Assembly: GCA_034432935.1 (NCBI GenBank)
Contig: DAOUBD010000014.1
Coordinates: 1 to 46,207, forward strand
From: DAOUAG01 sp034432935
Lineage (GTDB): Bacteria > Chloroflexota > Dehalococcoidia > SM23-28-2 > RBG-16-64-32
Length of the DNA: 46,207 bases
Direction: 5' to 3'
Under the pieces are notes generated by a model. That model did no database searches and was not told the DNA's origin. It saw only the letters and a list, made by a program, of their open reading frames with translations. Each line of letters begins with the position of its first letter. Positions within the stretch are counted from its first letter, which is position 1. The position numbers were made by a program, and so were the translations under genes. Below, one piece after another: positions 22,940 through 31,483 of the stretch.

Positions 22940-23689
22940 ATGCCTATCGTGGTCAAGTCCCGGGATGAGATCGCCATCATGAGGCAAGCAGGGCGGGTGG
23001 TGGCGGAGGTGCTGCAACTGCTGGTGGAACGGCTGCGCCCAGGCATCGTCGAGAAGGAGCTGGACGAGATCGTGCGGAGGGAGTTCGCCCGCCGCGGCGT
23101 GGAGCCTACTTTCCTGGGCTACCACGGCTACCCGGCGACGGTCTGCGTCTCCGTAAACGATGAGATCGTCCACGGCATTCCGGGGAACCGGGAGATCCAG
23201 GACGGGGATGTGGTCAGCATAGACCTCGGCTGCACCTACAAAGGCTTTGTAGCCGACGCTGCCCTTACGGTGGGCGTCGGCAACGTGTCCCCCGAGGCGC
23301 AACGGCTCATCGACGTCACCAGAGAGGCGCTGGCCAGAGGCATCGCCGCCGCCAGGGCGGGCGCCCGAGTCGGTGCCATCGGCCACGCTGTCCAGAGCTA
23401 CGTCGAGAGCCAGGGGTTCTCCGTAGTGCGGGAGTACGTTGGCCACGGCGTCGGCCGTCAGATGCACGAGGACCCTCAGGTGCCCAACTACGGCAGCCCG
23501 GACACGGGGCCCCTTCTGCGGCCTGGCATGGTCATCGCCATCGAGCCCATGGTCAACGCCGGAGACTGGCGGACCAAGCGGGACTCGGACAATTGGACGG
23601 TGCGAACGGCGGACGGCAGCCTTTCGGCGCACTTCGAACACACGTTGGCCATAACGGAGGGGGATGCTGAGGTCCTCACTTTGCCGTAG
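22940..23689 (+). CDS. map: Methionine aminopeptidase type I
   Basis: Removes N-terminal methionine from new proteins. The 249 residues show the metal ligands in order: DLGCTYKGFVADAALTV (two Asp), GHGVGRQMHEDPQVPNY (His), AIEPMVNAG (Glu) and the final HFEHTLAITEGD (Glu). The ATG at 22940 gives MPIVVKSRDEIAIMRQAGRV; the frame is open further upstream inside adk but not family-like. Confidence 0.96.
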   Translation: MPIVVKSRDEIAIMRQAGRVVAEVLQLLVERLRPGIVEKELDEIVRREFARRGVEPTFLGYHGYPATVCVSVNDEIVHGIPGNREIQDGDVVSIDLGCTYKGFVADAALTVGVGNVSPEAQRLIDVTREALARGIAAARAGARVGAIGHAVQSYVESQGFSVVREYVGHGVGRQMHEDPQVPNYGSPDTGPLLRPGMVIAIEPMVNAGDWRTKRDSDNWTVRTADGSLSAHFEHTLAITEGDAEVLTLP

Positions 23690-23709
23690 AGTAGCTCGGC
23701 GTGTAGAAT
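23681..23709 (+). promoter_or_regulatory. Candidate internal promoter before infA
   Basis: TTGCCG at 23681-23686 and TAGAAT at 23704-23709 are spaced by 17 bases, straddling the map stop. The local sequence turns AT-rich here. It could give extra transcription of infA, rpmJ, rpsM, rpsK, rpsD, rpoA and rplQ. Confidence 0.4.
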
Positions 23710-23761
23710 ATAAACTTTGGGTGGTTAGTTCCCCCAGGGAGGTGATAGGCCTAGCCTGCTG

Positions 23762-23980
23762 ATGGCAAAAAAAGAAACGATAGAAGTGGAGGGCACAGTA
23801 AAAGAGAATTTACCCAACGCCATGTTTCGTGTAGAATTGGCAAATGGGCACAAAGTACTGGCCCATGCTTCCGGCAAGATCCGGATGCATTTCATTCGAA
23901 TCCTCCCCGGCGACAAGGTGCTGGTGGAGCTTTCGCCGTACGACCTGAGCCGAGGCAGGATCACCTATCGTTTCCGGTAG
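23762..23980 (+). CDS. infA: Translation initiation factor IF-1
   Basis: OB-fold factor that binds the A site during initiation, 72 residues: MAKKETIEVEGTVKENLPNAMFRVEL, the central GHKVLAHASGKIRMHFIRILPGDKV and the C-terminal DLSRGRITYRFR. The first 30 codons are much richer in A/T (AAA, GAA, GTA) than the neighbours. A strong-looking GAGGTGAT lies about 15 bases before the ATG, further than usual. A GTG start at 23742 would open a 6-codon frame ending TGATG on the infA start, a possible coupling device, but this is weak. Confidence 0.96.
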   Translation: MAKKETIEVEGTVKENLPNAMFRVELANGHKVLAHASGKIRMHFIRILPGDKVLVELSPYDLSRGRITYRFR

Positions 23981-23996
23981 GCTGAGCGGGGTAGAC

Positions 23997-24110
23997 ATGA
24001 AAGTACAAGCATCGGTACGAAGACGTTGCGAGAAGTGCAAGATAGTGAGGCGCGAGGGCGTCGTGAGGGTGATATGCTCCAACCCCCGCCACAAACAGCG
24101 GCAGGGGTGA
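23997..24110 (+). CDS. rpmJ: Ribosomal protein bL36
   Basis: A 37-residue protein: MKVQASVRRRCEKCKIVRRE followed by VICSNPRHKQRQG. The three cysteines and the histidine of the zinc site are present (C11, C14, C27, H32). It lies 16 bases after infA and 5 bases before rpsM, the standard position. Too short for most open-frame scans. Confidence 0.95.
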   Translation: MKVQASVRRRCEKCKIVRREGVVRVICSNPRHKQRQG

Positions 24111-24115
24111 CCTAG

Positions 24116-24499
24116 ATGGCGCGTATCGCTGGAGTCGACATCCCCCGCGATAAGAGGGTAGACGTCTCCCTCAGCTACATCTACGGCATCGGCCGGCCCT
24201 CGGCGCAGAAGATCTGCGCGGCCGTCAACGTCTCGCCCGAGACCAAGGTGCGTGACCTGACGGACGATGAGGTGTCGCGTCTTAGGGACTACATCGATAA
24301 GAACTTTACCGTAGAGGGGGAGCTGCGCAAGCAGGTCCGCCAGGACATTCAGCGGCTCATCGAGATCAACAGCTACCGTGGCATACGGCATCGCCGCGGC
24401 CTGCCGGTGCGGGGCCAGCGCACCCGTACCAACGCCCGGACCAAGCGGGGTCCCAGGCGGACCGTGGCCGGCAAGCGCCGCGCTGTGGCGAAGAAGTAG
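24116..24499 (+). CDS. rpsM: Ribosomal protein uS13
   Basis: Small-subunit head protein that bridges to the large subunit and contacts P-site tRNA. The 127 residues include MARIAGVDIPRDKRVDVSLSYIYGIG, YRGIRHRRGLPVRGQRTRTNART and the basic C-terminus GKRRAVAKK. Confidence 0.97.
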   Translation: MARIAGVDIPRDKRVDVSLSYIYGIGRPSAQKICAAVNVSPETKVRDLTDDEVSRLRDYIDKNFTVEGELRKQVRQDIQRLIEINSYRGIRHRRGLPVRGQRTRTNARTKRGPRRTVAGKRRAVAKK

Positions 24500-24508
24500 G
24501 GGCTGGCG

Positions 24509-24898
24509 ATGGCAGAACGCAGGACGAAGACGCGCAGGCGGGAGAAGAAGAACGTACCCGTGGGGAAGGCCTTCATCACCTCGACCTTCAACAACACCAT
24601 CATCACTCTGACGGACCCCAACGGCGCTGTGCTCTCCTGGGCATCGGCGGGTACGGTGGGGTTCAAGGGTTCCCGCAAGAGCACGCCCTACGCTGCTGGC
24701 CTGGCCGGCGAGACAGCCGCCCGCCGGGCCATGGAGCACGGCCTGCGTCAGGTGGAGGTGCTGGTGAAGGGCCCTGGCGCGGGACGGGAGGCCGCTATCC
24801 GGTCCCTTCAGGCCGCCGGGCTCCAGGTGACTAACATACGGGACGTGACGCCCATACCCCACAACGGCTGCCGGCCGCCAAAGCGGCGCCGCGTATAG
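24509..24898 (+). CDS. rpsK: Ribosomal protein uS11
   Basis: Small-subunit platform protein, 129 residues. TSTFNNTIITLTDPNGAVLSW, ASAGTVGFKGSRKSTPYAA, GPGAGREAAIRSLQAAGL and the C-terminal DVTPIPHNGCRPPKRRRV are diagnostic. Starts 9 bases after rpsM. Confidence 0.97.
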   Translation: MAERRTKTRRREKKNVPVGKAFITSTFNNTIITLTDPNGAVLSWASAGTVGFKGSRKSTPYAAGLAGETAARRAMEHGLRQVEVLVKGPGAGREAAIRSLQAAGLQVTNIRDVTPIPHNGCRPPKRRRV

Positions 24899-24906
24899 GA
24901 GAACCC

Positions 24907-25533
24907 ATGGCTCGATACACCGGACCTGTCTGCCGCCTGTGCCGCCGCCTCGGCGACAAGCTTTATCTCAAGGGCGAGAAGTGCTACACGCCGAAGTGCG
25001 CCTTCGAGCGCAGGCCCTTCCCTCCCGGACAGCGGCAGGCGCGGCGGCGCAAGATCTCGGACCGCGGGTTGCAGCTGCGGGAAAAGCAGAGGGCGCGCGC
25101 CGTCTACGGCATCCTGGAGACCCAGTTCCGCCGCTACTACGAGGACGCGGTGCGGCGCGCCGGCGTCACGGGCGAGAACCTCTTGCGCACCCTGGAGCTG
25201 CGCCTGGACAACACCGTCTACCGCCTAGGCTTCGCCGACTCTCGGGCCCAAGCCCGCCAGTTGGTCCTGCACGGCCATATCACTGTGAACGGGCGGAAGT
25301 CCGCCATCCCGTCCCACGTGCTGAAGGTCGGCGATGTCGTGGGCCTGACGGGCCGCGCCGAGCGCAGCGAGTACTTCAAGACCGTGCGAGAGAACATCGC
25401 TAGCAAGAGCGTCCCTTCCTGGCTGAGCCTGGACCTTACTCAGATGAAGGGCACCGTCCTCCAACTGCCGGAGGTGGAGGAAGTCGGCGCCAAGTTCAGC
25501 CCAGCCACGATCGTGGAATACTACTCGCGATAG
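24907..25533 (+). CDS. rpsD: Ribosomal protein uS4, zinc-binding type
   Basis: Primary 16S rRNA binder and alpha-operon regulator in many bacteria. The 208 residues begin MARYTGPVCRLCRRLGDKLYLKG with a four-cysteine cluster (CRLC, C, C in the first 45 residues). The S4 RNA-binding domain LELRLDNTVYRLGFADSRAQARQLVLHGHI follows. The zinc form and the GPVCRLCRR opening suit Chloroflexota and Gram-positive relatives. Confidence 0.97.
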   Translation: MARYTGPVCRLCRRLGDKLYLKGEKCYTPKCAFERRPFPPGQRQARRRKISDRGLQLREKQRARAVYGILETQFRRYYEDAVRRAGVTGENLLRTLELRLDNTVYRLGFADSRAQARQLVLHGHITVNGRKSAIPSHVLKVGDVVGLTGRAERSEYFKTVRENIASKSVPSWLSLDLTQMKGTVLQLPEVEEVGAKFSPATIVEYYSR

Positions 25534-25550
25534 ACTCGCGAAGAGGGTAG

Positions 25551-26825
25551 ATGATGTTAGAGCCTCAGCTTTACCGGGGAGGTGGGTCAGCCGTGACCCA
25601 GCCGATAGCGCCAGGTGGCCTAGCGGGGCCATCTGATCAGCCTGTCATAGAGGTGGAGGAGCAGCGGGAAGACTACGCCCGGATAGTGGCCTCCCCCCTC
25701 TTGCCGGGGTTCGGCATCACTTTGGGCAACGCCCTGCGGCGGGTGCTCCTGAGCTCGTTGCCCGGGGCTGCCGTGACGTCCGTACGCATCGATGGCGTGC
25801 TGCACGAGTTCTCCACCATTCCCCACGTCAAGGAGGACACCATCGAGTTCCTCCTCAACGTGAAGGAGCTGCGGCTGCGACCCCTCTCCAACCGGCCGGG
25901 GACCCTCATCCTCGACGTCTCTGGGCGCGACGGCCCCGTTACCGCCGCGGACATCCAGGTGCCGGAACACTACGAGATCGTCAACCCAGACCTCTATCTG
26001 GCCACGGTGGACTCGCCGGAGGCGCGGCTGTACGTCGAGTTCAACGTGGAGATCGGCCGGGGTTACGTCCCCGCTGGGCAGACCGACAGCGGCACTGTGG
26101 GGGTCATACCGGTAGATGCTATCTTCTCGCCGGTGCGCAAGGTCAACTATAACGTGGAACACACCCGTGTCGGCCAGGCGACCAACTACGACCGGCTGAC
26201 GCTGGAGATATGGACCGACGGCACCATCAGCGGCGTCGAGGCTGTGAGCAAGAGCGCTGAGATCCTGGCCGAGCAGTTCAAGATCTTCTCTCAGATGGGC
26301 CGTCCGGCGGTGCCGGTCATGGGCAAGGGCATCGGCGCCGGGGTCCAGCTATCGCCGGAGCAGTATAACATGCCCATCGAGGATCTCCAGCTCTCCATGC
26401 GGGCCTACAACTGCCTGCGGCGCAGCGGCCTCATGACGGTGGGCCAGGTGCTGGAGAAGAGCGAGGAGGAGCTGCTGGCCCTGCGCAACTTCGGGCGCAA
26501 GTCCTATGACGAGCTGCGGGACCGGCTGGACGAGATGGGCCTCTTGCCCAAAGAGCGGGGCGAGGAGGTGCTGCCAGAGGCGCCGCCTCTGGGGGATGAG
26601 GAGGTCCCGCCGGTGCTGCGGCCGCAACCAGAGCCGGCGGCTGAACAGCAGCCGGAGGCGCAGGAGCCCGGCCCAGCAGCAGCGGAGGCCGCGCCGCCCA
26701 AGGCCCCTAAAGCGAAGGGCAAGGCCAAGGCCGCTGCCGCCCCCGCCAGCGAGGAAGAGGAGATCCCAGAGTGGAAACGGGCCCTCTTGGCCCTTACCTC
26801 CGAGTCTGAGCAGGAGGGATCGTAG
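25551..26825 (+). CDS. rpoA: RNA polymerase alpha subunit with long C-terminal tail
   Basis: Assembly platform of RNA polymerase. The N-terminal domain has SPLLPGFGITLGNALRRVLLSSLPG and TNYDRLTLEIWTDG. The C-terminal domain runs to about residue 335 with LRRSGLMTVGQVLEKSEEELLALRNFGRKS, which contacts upstream DNA and activators. A further 85 residues follow, Glu/Pro/Ala-rich with a Lys-rich patch, ending in IPEWKRALLALTSESEQEGS, which looks like a short conserved helix. Usual length is about 315-340; here 424. ATG 25551 is the first start, but GTG 25593 is better served by GGGGAGGTGGG and would trim 14 residues. Confidence 0.95.
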   Translation: MMLEPQLYRGGGSAVTQPIAPGGLAGPSDQPVIEVEEQREDYARIVASPLLPGFGITLGNALRRVLLSSLPGAAVTSVRIDGVLHEFSTIPHVKEDTIEFLLNVKELRLRPLSNRPGTLILDVSGRDGPVTAADIQVPEHYEIVNPDLYLATVDSPEARLYVEFNVEIGRGYVPAGQTDSGTVGVIPVDAIFSPVRKVNYNVEHTRVGQATNYDRLTLEIWTDGTISGVEAVSKSAEILAEQFKIFSQMGRPAVPVMGKGIGAGVQLSPEQYNMPIEDLQLSMRAYNCLRRSGLMTVGQVLEKSEEELLALRNFGRKSYDELRDRLDEMGLLPKERGEEVLPEAPPLGDEEVPPVLRPQPEPAAEQQPEAQEPGPAAAEAAPPKAPKAKGKAKAAAAPASEEEEIPEWKRALLALTSESEQEGS

Positions 26826-26827
26826 GA

Positions 26828-27190
26828 GTGGCGCACCGCATAGACGGCAGGAAGCTGGGAAGGCCCACCGATCATCGCTTGGCCCTGTTCCGGAACCTGG
26901 TGACGGACCTTCTGAAATACGAGAAGATAATCACTACCGAGGCGAAGGCCAAGGAAGTGAAGGGCATGGCCGACAAGATAATCACCCTGGGCAAGCGGGG
27001 AGACCTCCACGCCCGGCGCCAGGCGATGCGGTTCGTCTACGACAAGAAGGTGGTGGAGAAGGTCTTCGATGAGCTAGCGCCCCGCTACGCGGACCGCCCC
27101 GGCGGATACAGCCGGCTCATAAAGATCGGCCCGCGCCTGGGCGATGGGGCGGCCATGGCGCAGCTTCAACTGGTGGAGGAGGAAGAGTAG
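26828..27190 (+). CDS. rplQ: Ribosomal protein bL17
   Basis: Large-subunit protein near the exit tunnel, 120 residues: MAHRIDGRKLGRPTDHRLALFRNLVTDLL, YEKIITTEAKAKEVKGMADKII and GGYSRLIKIGPRLGDGAAMAQLQLVE. The start is GTG at 26828, right after the rpoA stop. Order rpoA-rplQ is standard. Confidence 0.97.
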   Translation: MAHRIDGRKLGRPTDHRLALFRNLVTDLLKYEKIITTEAKAKEVKGMADKIITLGKRGDLHARRQAMRFVYDKKVVEKVFDELAPRYADRPGGYSRLIKIGPRLGDGAAMAQLQLVEEEE

Positions 27191-27215
27191 GCCCCGGCCC
27201 GGGGATTCACAGCGG

Positions 27216-28016
27216 ATGAGACCGGACGCTCCCGCGCGCCGGATCGCGCTTCTCGTCGAGTACGAGGGCACGGCGTACGGAGGGTCCCAGTACCAGAAGA
27301 ACGCACCTACGGTGCAGGGCGCGCTGGAGCGGGCCCTCAGCAGATTAACAGGCGAACCTATCAGGGTGGCCCTCGCGGGGCGTACCGACGCAGGGGTCCA
27401 CGCCCGAGGCCAGGTGGCATCGTTTGTAACCACCTCGCGACGATCGCTGGAGGTGGTGGTTCGGGCGGTCAACGCCCACCTGCCGGCAGACATCGCCGTG
27501 CGCCGCGCCGCGGAGGTGCCGCGGGATTTCGACCCGCGGCGGCAGGCCCTCAGCCGATGGTACCGGTATAGCCTCCAGGCCGGCGGGGAGCGCCCCGCCC
27601 TCTGGCGCCGCTTCCTCTGGCACGTGCCGGTTACGCTGGATCTGGAGGCGATGTCCCTGGCGGCACAGGCCTTGGTCGGGCGGCACGACTTCGCTGCCTT
27701 CACCGCCCCCTCGGAGGCGCGGCGGCGCAGCACCCAGCGCCTGGTCACGCGAGCGGCCCTCCACTGGCGCGGGAGGCAGGTGTCCTTCGACATCGAGGCC
27801 AACGCTTTCCTCCCGCATATGGTGCGTCGCATAATGGGCACGCTGGTGGAGGTCGGCCGGGGCAGGCGCAGCGTCGAGGAGTTCCAGACGCTCGTCGCAG
27901 ACCCGCGGCCTGGGGAGGCGGCGGCAACGGCTCCGGCGCGAGGGCTCTGCCTGATGAAGGTCCGCTACGAGAGTGGGTTGTTCGATGAAGAAACAGATGA
28001 AGACATACAGCCTTAA
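27216..28016 (+). CDS. truA: tRNA pseudouridine synthase TruA
   Basis: Makes pseudouridine at positions 38-40 of the tRNA anticodon stem. The 266 residues include ALLVEYEGTAYGGSQYQ, the catalytic motif LAGRTDAGVHARGQVASF with its Asp, and FLPHMVRRIMGTLVEVGRG. I place the start at ATG 27216; the frame is open upstream inside rplQ. Its 3' end overlaps the start of rplM. Location between rplQ and rplM is common in Gram-positive-like genomes. Confidence 0.95.
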   Translation: MRPDAPARRIALLVEYEGTAYGGSQYQKNAPTVQGALERALSRLTGEPIRVALAGRTDAGVHARGQVASFVTTSRRSLEVVVRAVNAHLPADIAVRRAAEVPRDFDPRRQALSRWYRYSLQAGGERPALWRRFLWHVPVTLDLEAMSLAAQALVGRHDFAAFTAPSEARRRSTQRLVTRAALHWRGRQVSFDIEANAFLPHMVRRIMGTLVEVGRGRRSVEEFQTLVADPRPGEAAATAPARGLCLMKVRYESGLFDEETDEDIQP

Positions 28017-28491
28017 GGCGGGCGAGATCCGCAAGGCCTGGCATGTGGTAGACGCCGAAGGCCTCACCCTGGGCCGGCTGGCCTCCAGGGTGGCTACCCT
28101 GCTCATGGGCAAGCACAAGCCAGACTACTCGCCCCACCTGGACATGGGGGACTTCGTCGTCGTGGTCAACGCGGCCAAGGTGCGGGTAACTGGCCGGAAG
28201 CCCCAGGGTAAGGTCTACTACCGTCATTCCGGGTACATGGGGGGCCTCAAGGAGACCACCCTGGCCGATATGCTCCAGCGGCATCCAGAGAGGGTGGTTG
28301 AGTACGCCGTGCGGGGGATGCTGCCCAGGACTCGGCTGGGCAGGGCCATGCTCCGGCATCTAAAGGTTTACGCGGGCCCTGAGCACCCTCACGCGGCCCA
28401 GGTCAACGCATCAAAGAAGCGCCAGGCAGGGCCCCTGCCGCAACCGTTGGCGGACCTGACGGGCGCAGGGGCGACGGAGAAGAAGCGATGA
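27997..28491 (+). CDS. rplM: Ribosomal protein uL13
   Basis: Early-assembly large-subunit protein. Starts MKTYSLKAGEIRKAWHVVDAEG, followed by LTLGRLASRVATLLMGKHKPDYSPH, GDFVVVVNAAKVRVTGRK and AVRGMLPRTRLGRAMLRHLKVYAGPEHPHAAQ. A tail of about 25 residues follows the usual end. Two earlier in-frame starts exist (GTG 27973, ATG 27985); the ATG at 27997 fits the family best. The stop overlaps rpsI (ATGA). Confidence 0.95.
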   Translation: MKTYSLKAGEIRKAWHVVDAEGLTLGRLASRVATLLMGKHKPDYSPHLDMGDFVVVVNAAKVRVTGRKPQGKVYYRHSGYMGGLKETTLADMLQRHPERVVEYAVRGMLPRTRLGRAMLRHLKVYAGPEHPHAAQVNASKKRQAGPLPQPLADLTGAGATEKKR

Positions 28492-28907
28492 CACAAGAGA
28501 CCACCAGCGCGGTGCGGACAGGGCAGTACTACTACGGTACTGGGCGCCGGAAGTCGGCGGTCGCCAGGGTGCGGTTGTATTCGGGCACCGGCGAGATCAA
28601 GGTAAACGGCAAGCCGTACATGGAACTCTTCACTCGGCCAGTGCACAGGAACAGAATTCAACTGCCCTTCCAGGTGGCGGGCGTGGCGGGCACCTTCGAC
28701 GTCGAAGCCAAGGTGGCCGGCGGTGGGATCAGCGCCTGGGCCGACGCCATCACCCACGGCGTCGCCAGGGCCCTGGTGGCCTTCGACTCCAGCCACAAGC
28801 CGGCGCTGCGCAAGGCTGGGCTCCTGACCAGGGACCCCAGGGTCAAGGAGCGCAAGAAGCCCGGCCTCAAGCGCGCCCGCAAGGCTCCCCAGTACACCAA
28901 GCGCTAA
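28488..28907 (+). CDS. rpsI: Ribosomal protein uS9
   Basis: Small-subunit protein whose C-terminal tail touches P-site tRNA. The 139 residues show YYYGTGRRKSAVARVRLYSG, the signature region AWADAITHGVARALVAFD, RKAGLLTRDPRVKERKKPG and the C-terminal KAPQYTKR. Last gene of the ribosomal locus; no intrinsic terminator is visible in the 42 bases before the convergent isomerase gene. Confidence 0.97.
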   Translation: MTQETTSAVRTGQYYYGTGRRKSAVARVRLYSGTGEIKVNGKPYMELFTRPVHRNRIQLPFQVAGVAGTFDVEAKVAGGGISAWADAITHGVARALVAFDSSHKPALRKAGLLTRDPRVKERKKPGLKRARKAPQYTKR

Positions 28908-28949
28908 CGATCCCCGGGGGCCGGAGCCTCGCGCGGAAAACTTGGCGCC

Positions 28950-30023
28950 CTACTTCTGCTGGGCCAGCCAGGCCTTCAGCTCGTCGATGACTGTGGTGGG
29001 CGTGGGGTCCACCCCGTACAGGAAGGCGAGATAGGCGCTGACGTAGTCCCCGAAATAGATCAGGCTCATCATCTGGGCCAGGGCGCCGCGGCCTTGGGAC
29101 GCTACCTCGGCGCTGTCTACGCCCGCCTCGGCCAGCAGACGCCGGGTGAAGTCGTATCGCAAGAGTACCCGCGGGTGGATTAGGTCGGCCGAGCGCAGGA
29201 AGACCACGGTTATGCTCTTGGCGATGGACTCCGGGAGCCGGTAGCCGATGATGGCGTTGTGATGCAGCTCCGGCAGCTCCTCGTAGAAGCACCAGACCTT
29301 GCCCGATTCGTTTAGTTGCGTTTTCCAGCGGTGGGCCACCTCGGCCAGAGGTCCGGCTCCGTAGATCACCGGCAGCCTCTCGTGAAGCCGCTGGGCCAAC
29401 TGTTTGGCCGGGTTGCTGGCCGTGGGCGCATCCTCACCGATGCGCTGGCGCATGGACTGCATGAGGGACACGGCCTCTGCCACTTCCTCCCCTATCCCTT
29501 GCATGAGGCCCAGGCGCGCGCTGATGACAAGCAGAGGCATGAGGCTCCATCCCAGGGCGGACCGGGGCTCACCGGCGTACTGGTAGGTGAAGAGGGGGGT
29601 GCCGTTAGCCCGGGCCAAGGCCAGGAGCCGCCCGCCGGTTGTGATCACGAGTTTCTTCGCTTGCGTGGGCAAGGCCTGTTGGAAGGCCGATAGCGTCTCC
29701 TCCGTGTTGCCGCTAAAGCTGGAGGCCACCACCAGCGTGCGGCCGTCCACAAAGGGCGGTAAGTCGTACTGGCGGACGTTGAAGACAGGCACCGCAGACT
29801 CTCGTTGAAGCAGGACGCGCCAGAGGTCGCCGGCGATGGCGGAGCCGCCCATGCCGAGCACCACTATGCGATGGACATCCCGGTAGTCCGCAGGCAGGTC
29901 CAGCGATTGGGCGGCCTCCCAGGCCTCCTGGCACTGCTCCGGGAGGCTGCGGACGGAGTCCATCATGCCGCCCGGGTCGAACACCTTCCAGGCGTTATTG
30001 TCATCAAGGATGGAATGTTTCAT
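28950..30023 (-). CDS. Bifunctional phosphoglucose/phosphomannose isomerase
   Basis: SIS-domain sugar isomerase of the archaeal-type PGI/PMI family, interconverting fructose-6-P with glucose-6-P or mannose-6-P. The 357 residues include VVLGMGGSAIAGDL, the phosphate-binding SSFSGNTEETLSAF and the active-site region EELPELHHNAIIGY with Glu and His. The ATG at 30021-30023 overlaps the phosphohexomutase stop by 4 bases. It is the last gene of the SAM-riboswitch operon, with its own 3' end facing rpsI. Confidence 0.9.
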   Translation of the reverse strand: MKHSILDDNNAWKVFDPGGMMDSVRSLPEQCQEAWEAAQSLDLPADYRDVHRIVVLGMGGSAIAGDLWRVLLQRESAVPVFNVRQYDLPPFVDGRTLVVASSFSGNTEETLSAFQQALPTQAKKLVITTGGRLLALARANGTPLFTYQYAGEPRSALGWSLMPLLVISARLGLMQGIGEEVAEAVSLMQSMRQRIGEDAPTASNPAKQLAQRLHERLPVIYGAGPLAEVAHRWKTQLNESGKVWCFYEELPELHHNAIIGYRLPESIAKSITVVFLRSADLIHPRVLLRYDFTRRLLAEAGVDSAEVASQGRGALAQMMSLIYFGDYVSAYLAFLYGVDPTPTTVIDELKAWLAQQK

Positions 30024-31459
30024 ACCCCCGTTAACTCCTTGAGTGCAGCTAGGACTGGCTGGACGAGGCGCTCCTCGCGGACCTCTGTGTAGAGGCGCAT
30101 CAGCGGTTCTGTGCCCGAGAGACGGATGAGGGCCCAGCCGCCGTCCTCCAGCAAAAAACGCAGACCATCGGTACGGTCGTAGCCCGTGACCCGCAGGCCG
30201 GCGATGCTCCCCGGATGAAGATCCGCCAGCCTGGCGGCGACGCGGGACCGCGCTTCGTCCGTCATGGTGACGTCGATGCGATCGTAGTAGTGCGGCCCGA
30301 CCTTCTGGAAGAGCTCCGCCAAGAGGCCGGGCAGGTCTTGCCCGCGGCTGGCCATGAGGTCCAATATGTAGAGACCCGAAAGGATCCCGTCGCGCTCCGG
30401 CAGGTGTCCGCGGAAGGCGAACCCCCCGGACTCCTCGCCCGCCATGAGCGCATCTACCTCCCGCATCTTGGGCCCCAGGAACTTGAATCCCACGCCGGTC
30501 TCGTAGACGGGCACTCCGTATATCTCCCCCAGGCGTTTGACCATACTGGTTGTCGTCACGGATTTCACCAAGGGGCCGCGCTGCCCTCGCACCTCCAAGA
30601 GGTAGCTGGCCAGGAGGGCGAAGACCTGTAGCTGGTTCACGAACCGGCCCTGGCCGTCGACGACGCCGATGCGGTCGGCATCGCCGTCGGTGGCCAGGGC
30701 AACGCTGGCGCCGTGGTCCCGAACCGCAGCGACGGTGGCCTCCAGGTTGCGGGGGATCGGCTCTGGGTTATGCATTCCCGGGAAGAGGGGGTTCCGCTCC
30801 GCCCGTATCTCGATCAGGCTGTTGTTGCCGCCGGATAGAAGCTCCCTCAGATACCCAGCCCCGGCTCCGTGCATCGGGTCGATGACGATCCGCAGGCCGG
30901 CGCTACGGAGGCGCTGGAGGTCGACGAGTTCCGCCAGGTGACGCAGGTATTGGGGCCGCGGGTCGAAGGTCTGGACTAGGCCCTCCTTCTTGGCGTTCTC
31001 CAGGGGCGTGCGGAGGGCGCCGCCGGCGAAAGCCTGCGGGATGAGGGACTCGATCTTGGCCAAGACCTCCGGCGGCGCGGCGCCGGCGTACTCGGTGCGC
31101 ACCTTGAAGCCGTTCCACTGGGCGGGATTGTGGCTCGAAGTGATGACGATGGAGCCAGCAGCCCCGTAGGTGAGGATGGCGTAGCCTATGACGGGCGTGG
31201 GCGCCGGACGCTCGCACAGGTACACAGGGATGCCGTTGCCGGCCAGGACTTCGGCCACTGCGGCCGCGAAGTCCTCCGAGGCGAAGCGGGTATCGTATCC
31301 CACAACCATGCCCCGGGCGGCCGTGCCGGCCTGATGCAGGTACCTTGCGGTGGCCTGGGCACAGGCCCTGACGTTGGCGAAGGTGAAGTCCTCGGCGATT
31401 ATGGCCCGCCAGCCGTCGGTGCCAAAGCGTATCGGGCTCACATCTGGCATCTTTGTCAT
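30020..31459 (-). CDS. Phosphoglucomutase/phosphomannomutase
   Basis: Alpha-D-phosphohexomutase of 479 residues. The phosphoserine loop ITSSHNPAQWNG (Ser109), the metal-binding DGDADR (258-263), the sugar-binding GEESGGFAF and the phosphate-binding RLSGTEPLMRLYTE are all intact. It moves phosphate between C6 and C1 of glucose or mannose. Neighbours on both sides act on the same sugars, so the three genes could make NDP-glucose or GDP-mannose for glycans or solutes. The specific substrate cannot be read from sequence. Confidence 0.92.
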   Translation of the reverse strand: MTKMPDVSPIRFGTDGWRAIIAEDFTFANVRACAQATARYLHQAGTAARGMVVGYDTRFASEDFAAAVAEVLAGNGIPVYLCERPAPTPVIGYAILTYGAAGSIVITSSHNPAQWNGFKVRTEYAGAAPPEVLAKIESLIPQAFAGGALRTPLENAKKEGLVQTFDPRPQYLRHLAELVDLQRLRSAGLRIVIDPMHGAGAGYLRELLSGGNNSLIEIRAERNPLFPGMHNPEPIPRNLEATVAAVRDHGASVALATDGDADRIGVVDGQGRFVNQLQVFALLASYLLEVRGQRGPLVKSVTTTSMVKRLGEIYGVPVYETGVGFKFLGPKMREVDALMAGEESGGFAFRGHLPERDGILSGLYILDLMASRGQDLPGLLAELFQKVGPHYYDRIDVTMTDEARSRVAARLADLHPGSIAGLRVTGYDRTDGLRFLLEDGGWALIRLSGTEPLMRLYTEVREERLVQPVLAALKELTGV

Positions 31460-31483
31460 ACTACGGGATGGCAGCCGGCAGAG

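Noticed and set aside
25551..25595. Choosing the GTG at 25593 as the rpoA start
   Set aside because: Its ribosome-binding site is better than that of the ATG at 25551, but sequence alone does not decide; I kept the longer form and noted the alternative.
28908..28949. Shared terminator between rpsI and the PGI/PMI gene
   Set aside because: The gap has a GC-rich inverted stretch (CCCCGGGGG) but no T-run on either strand.
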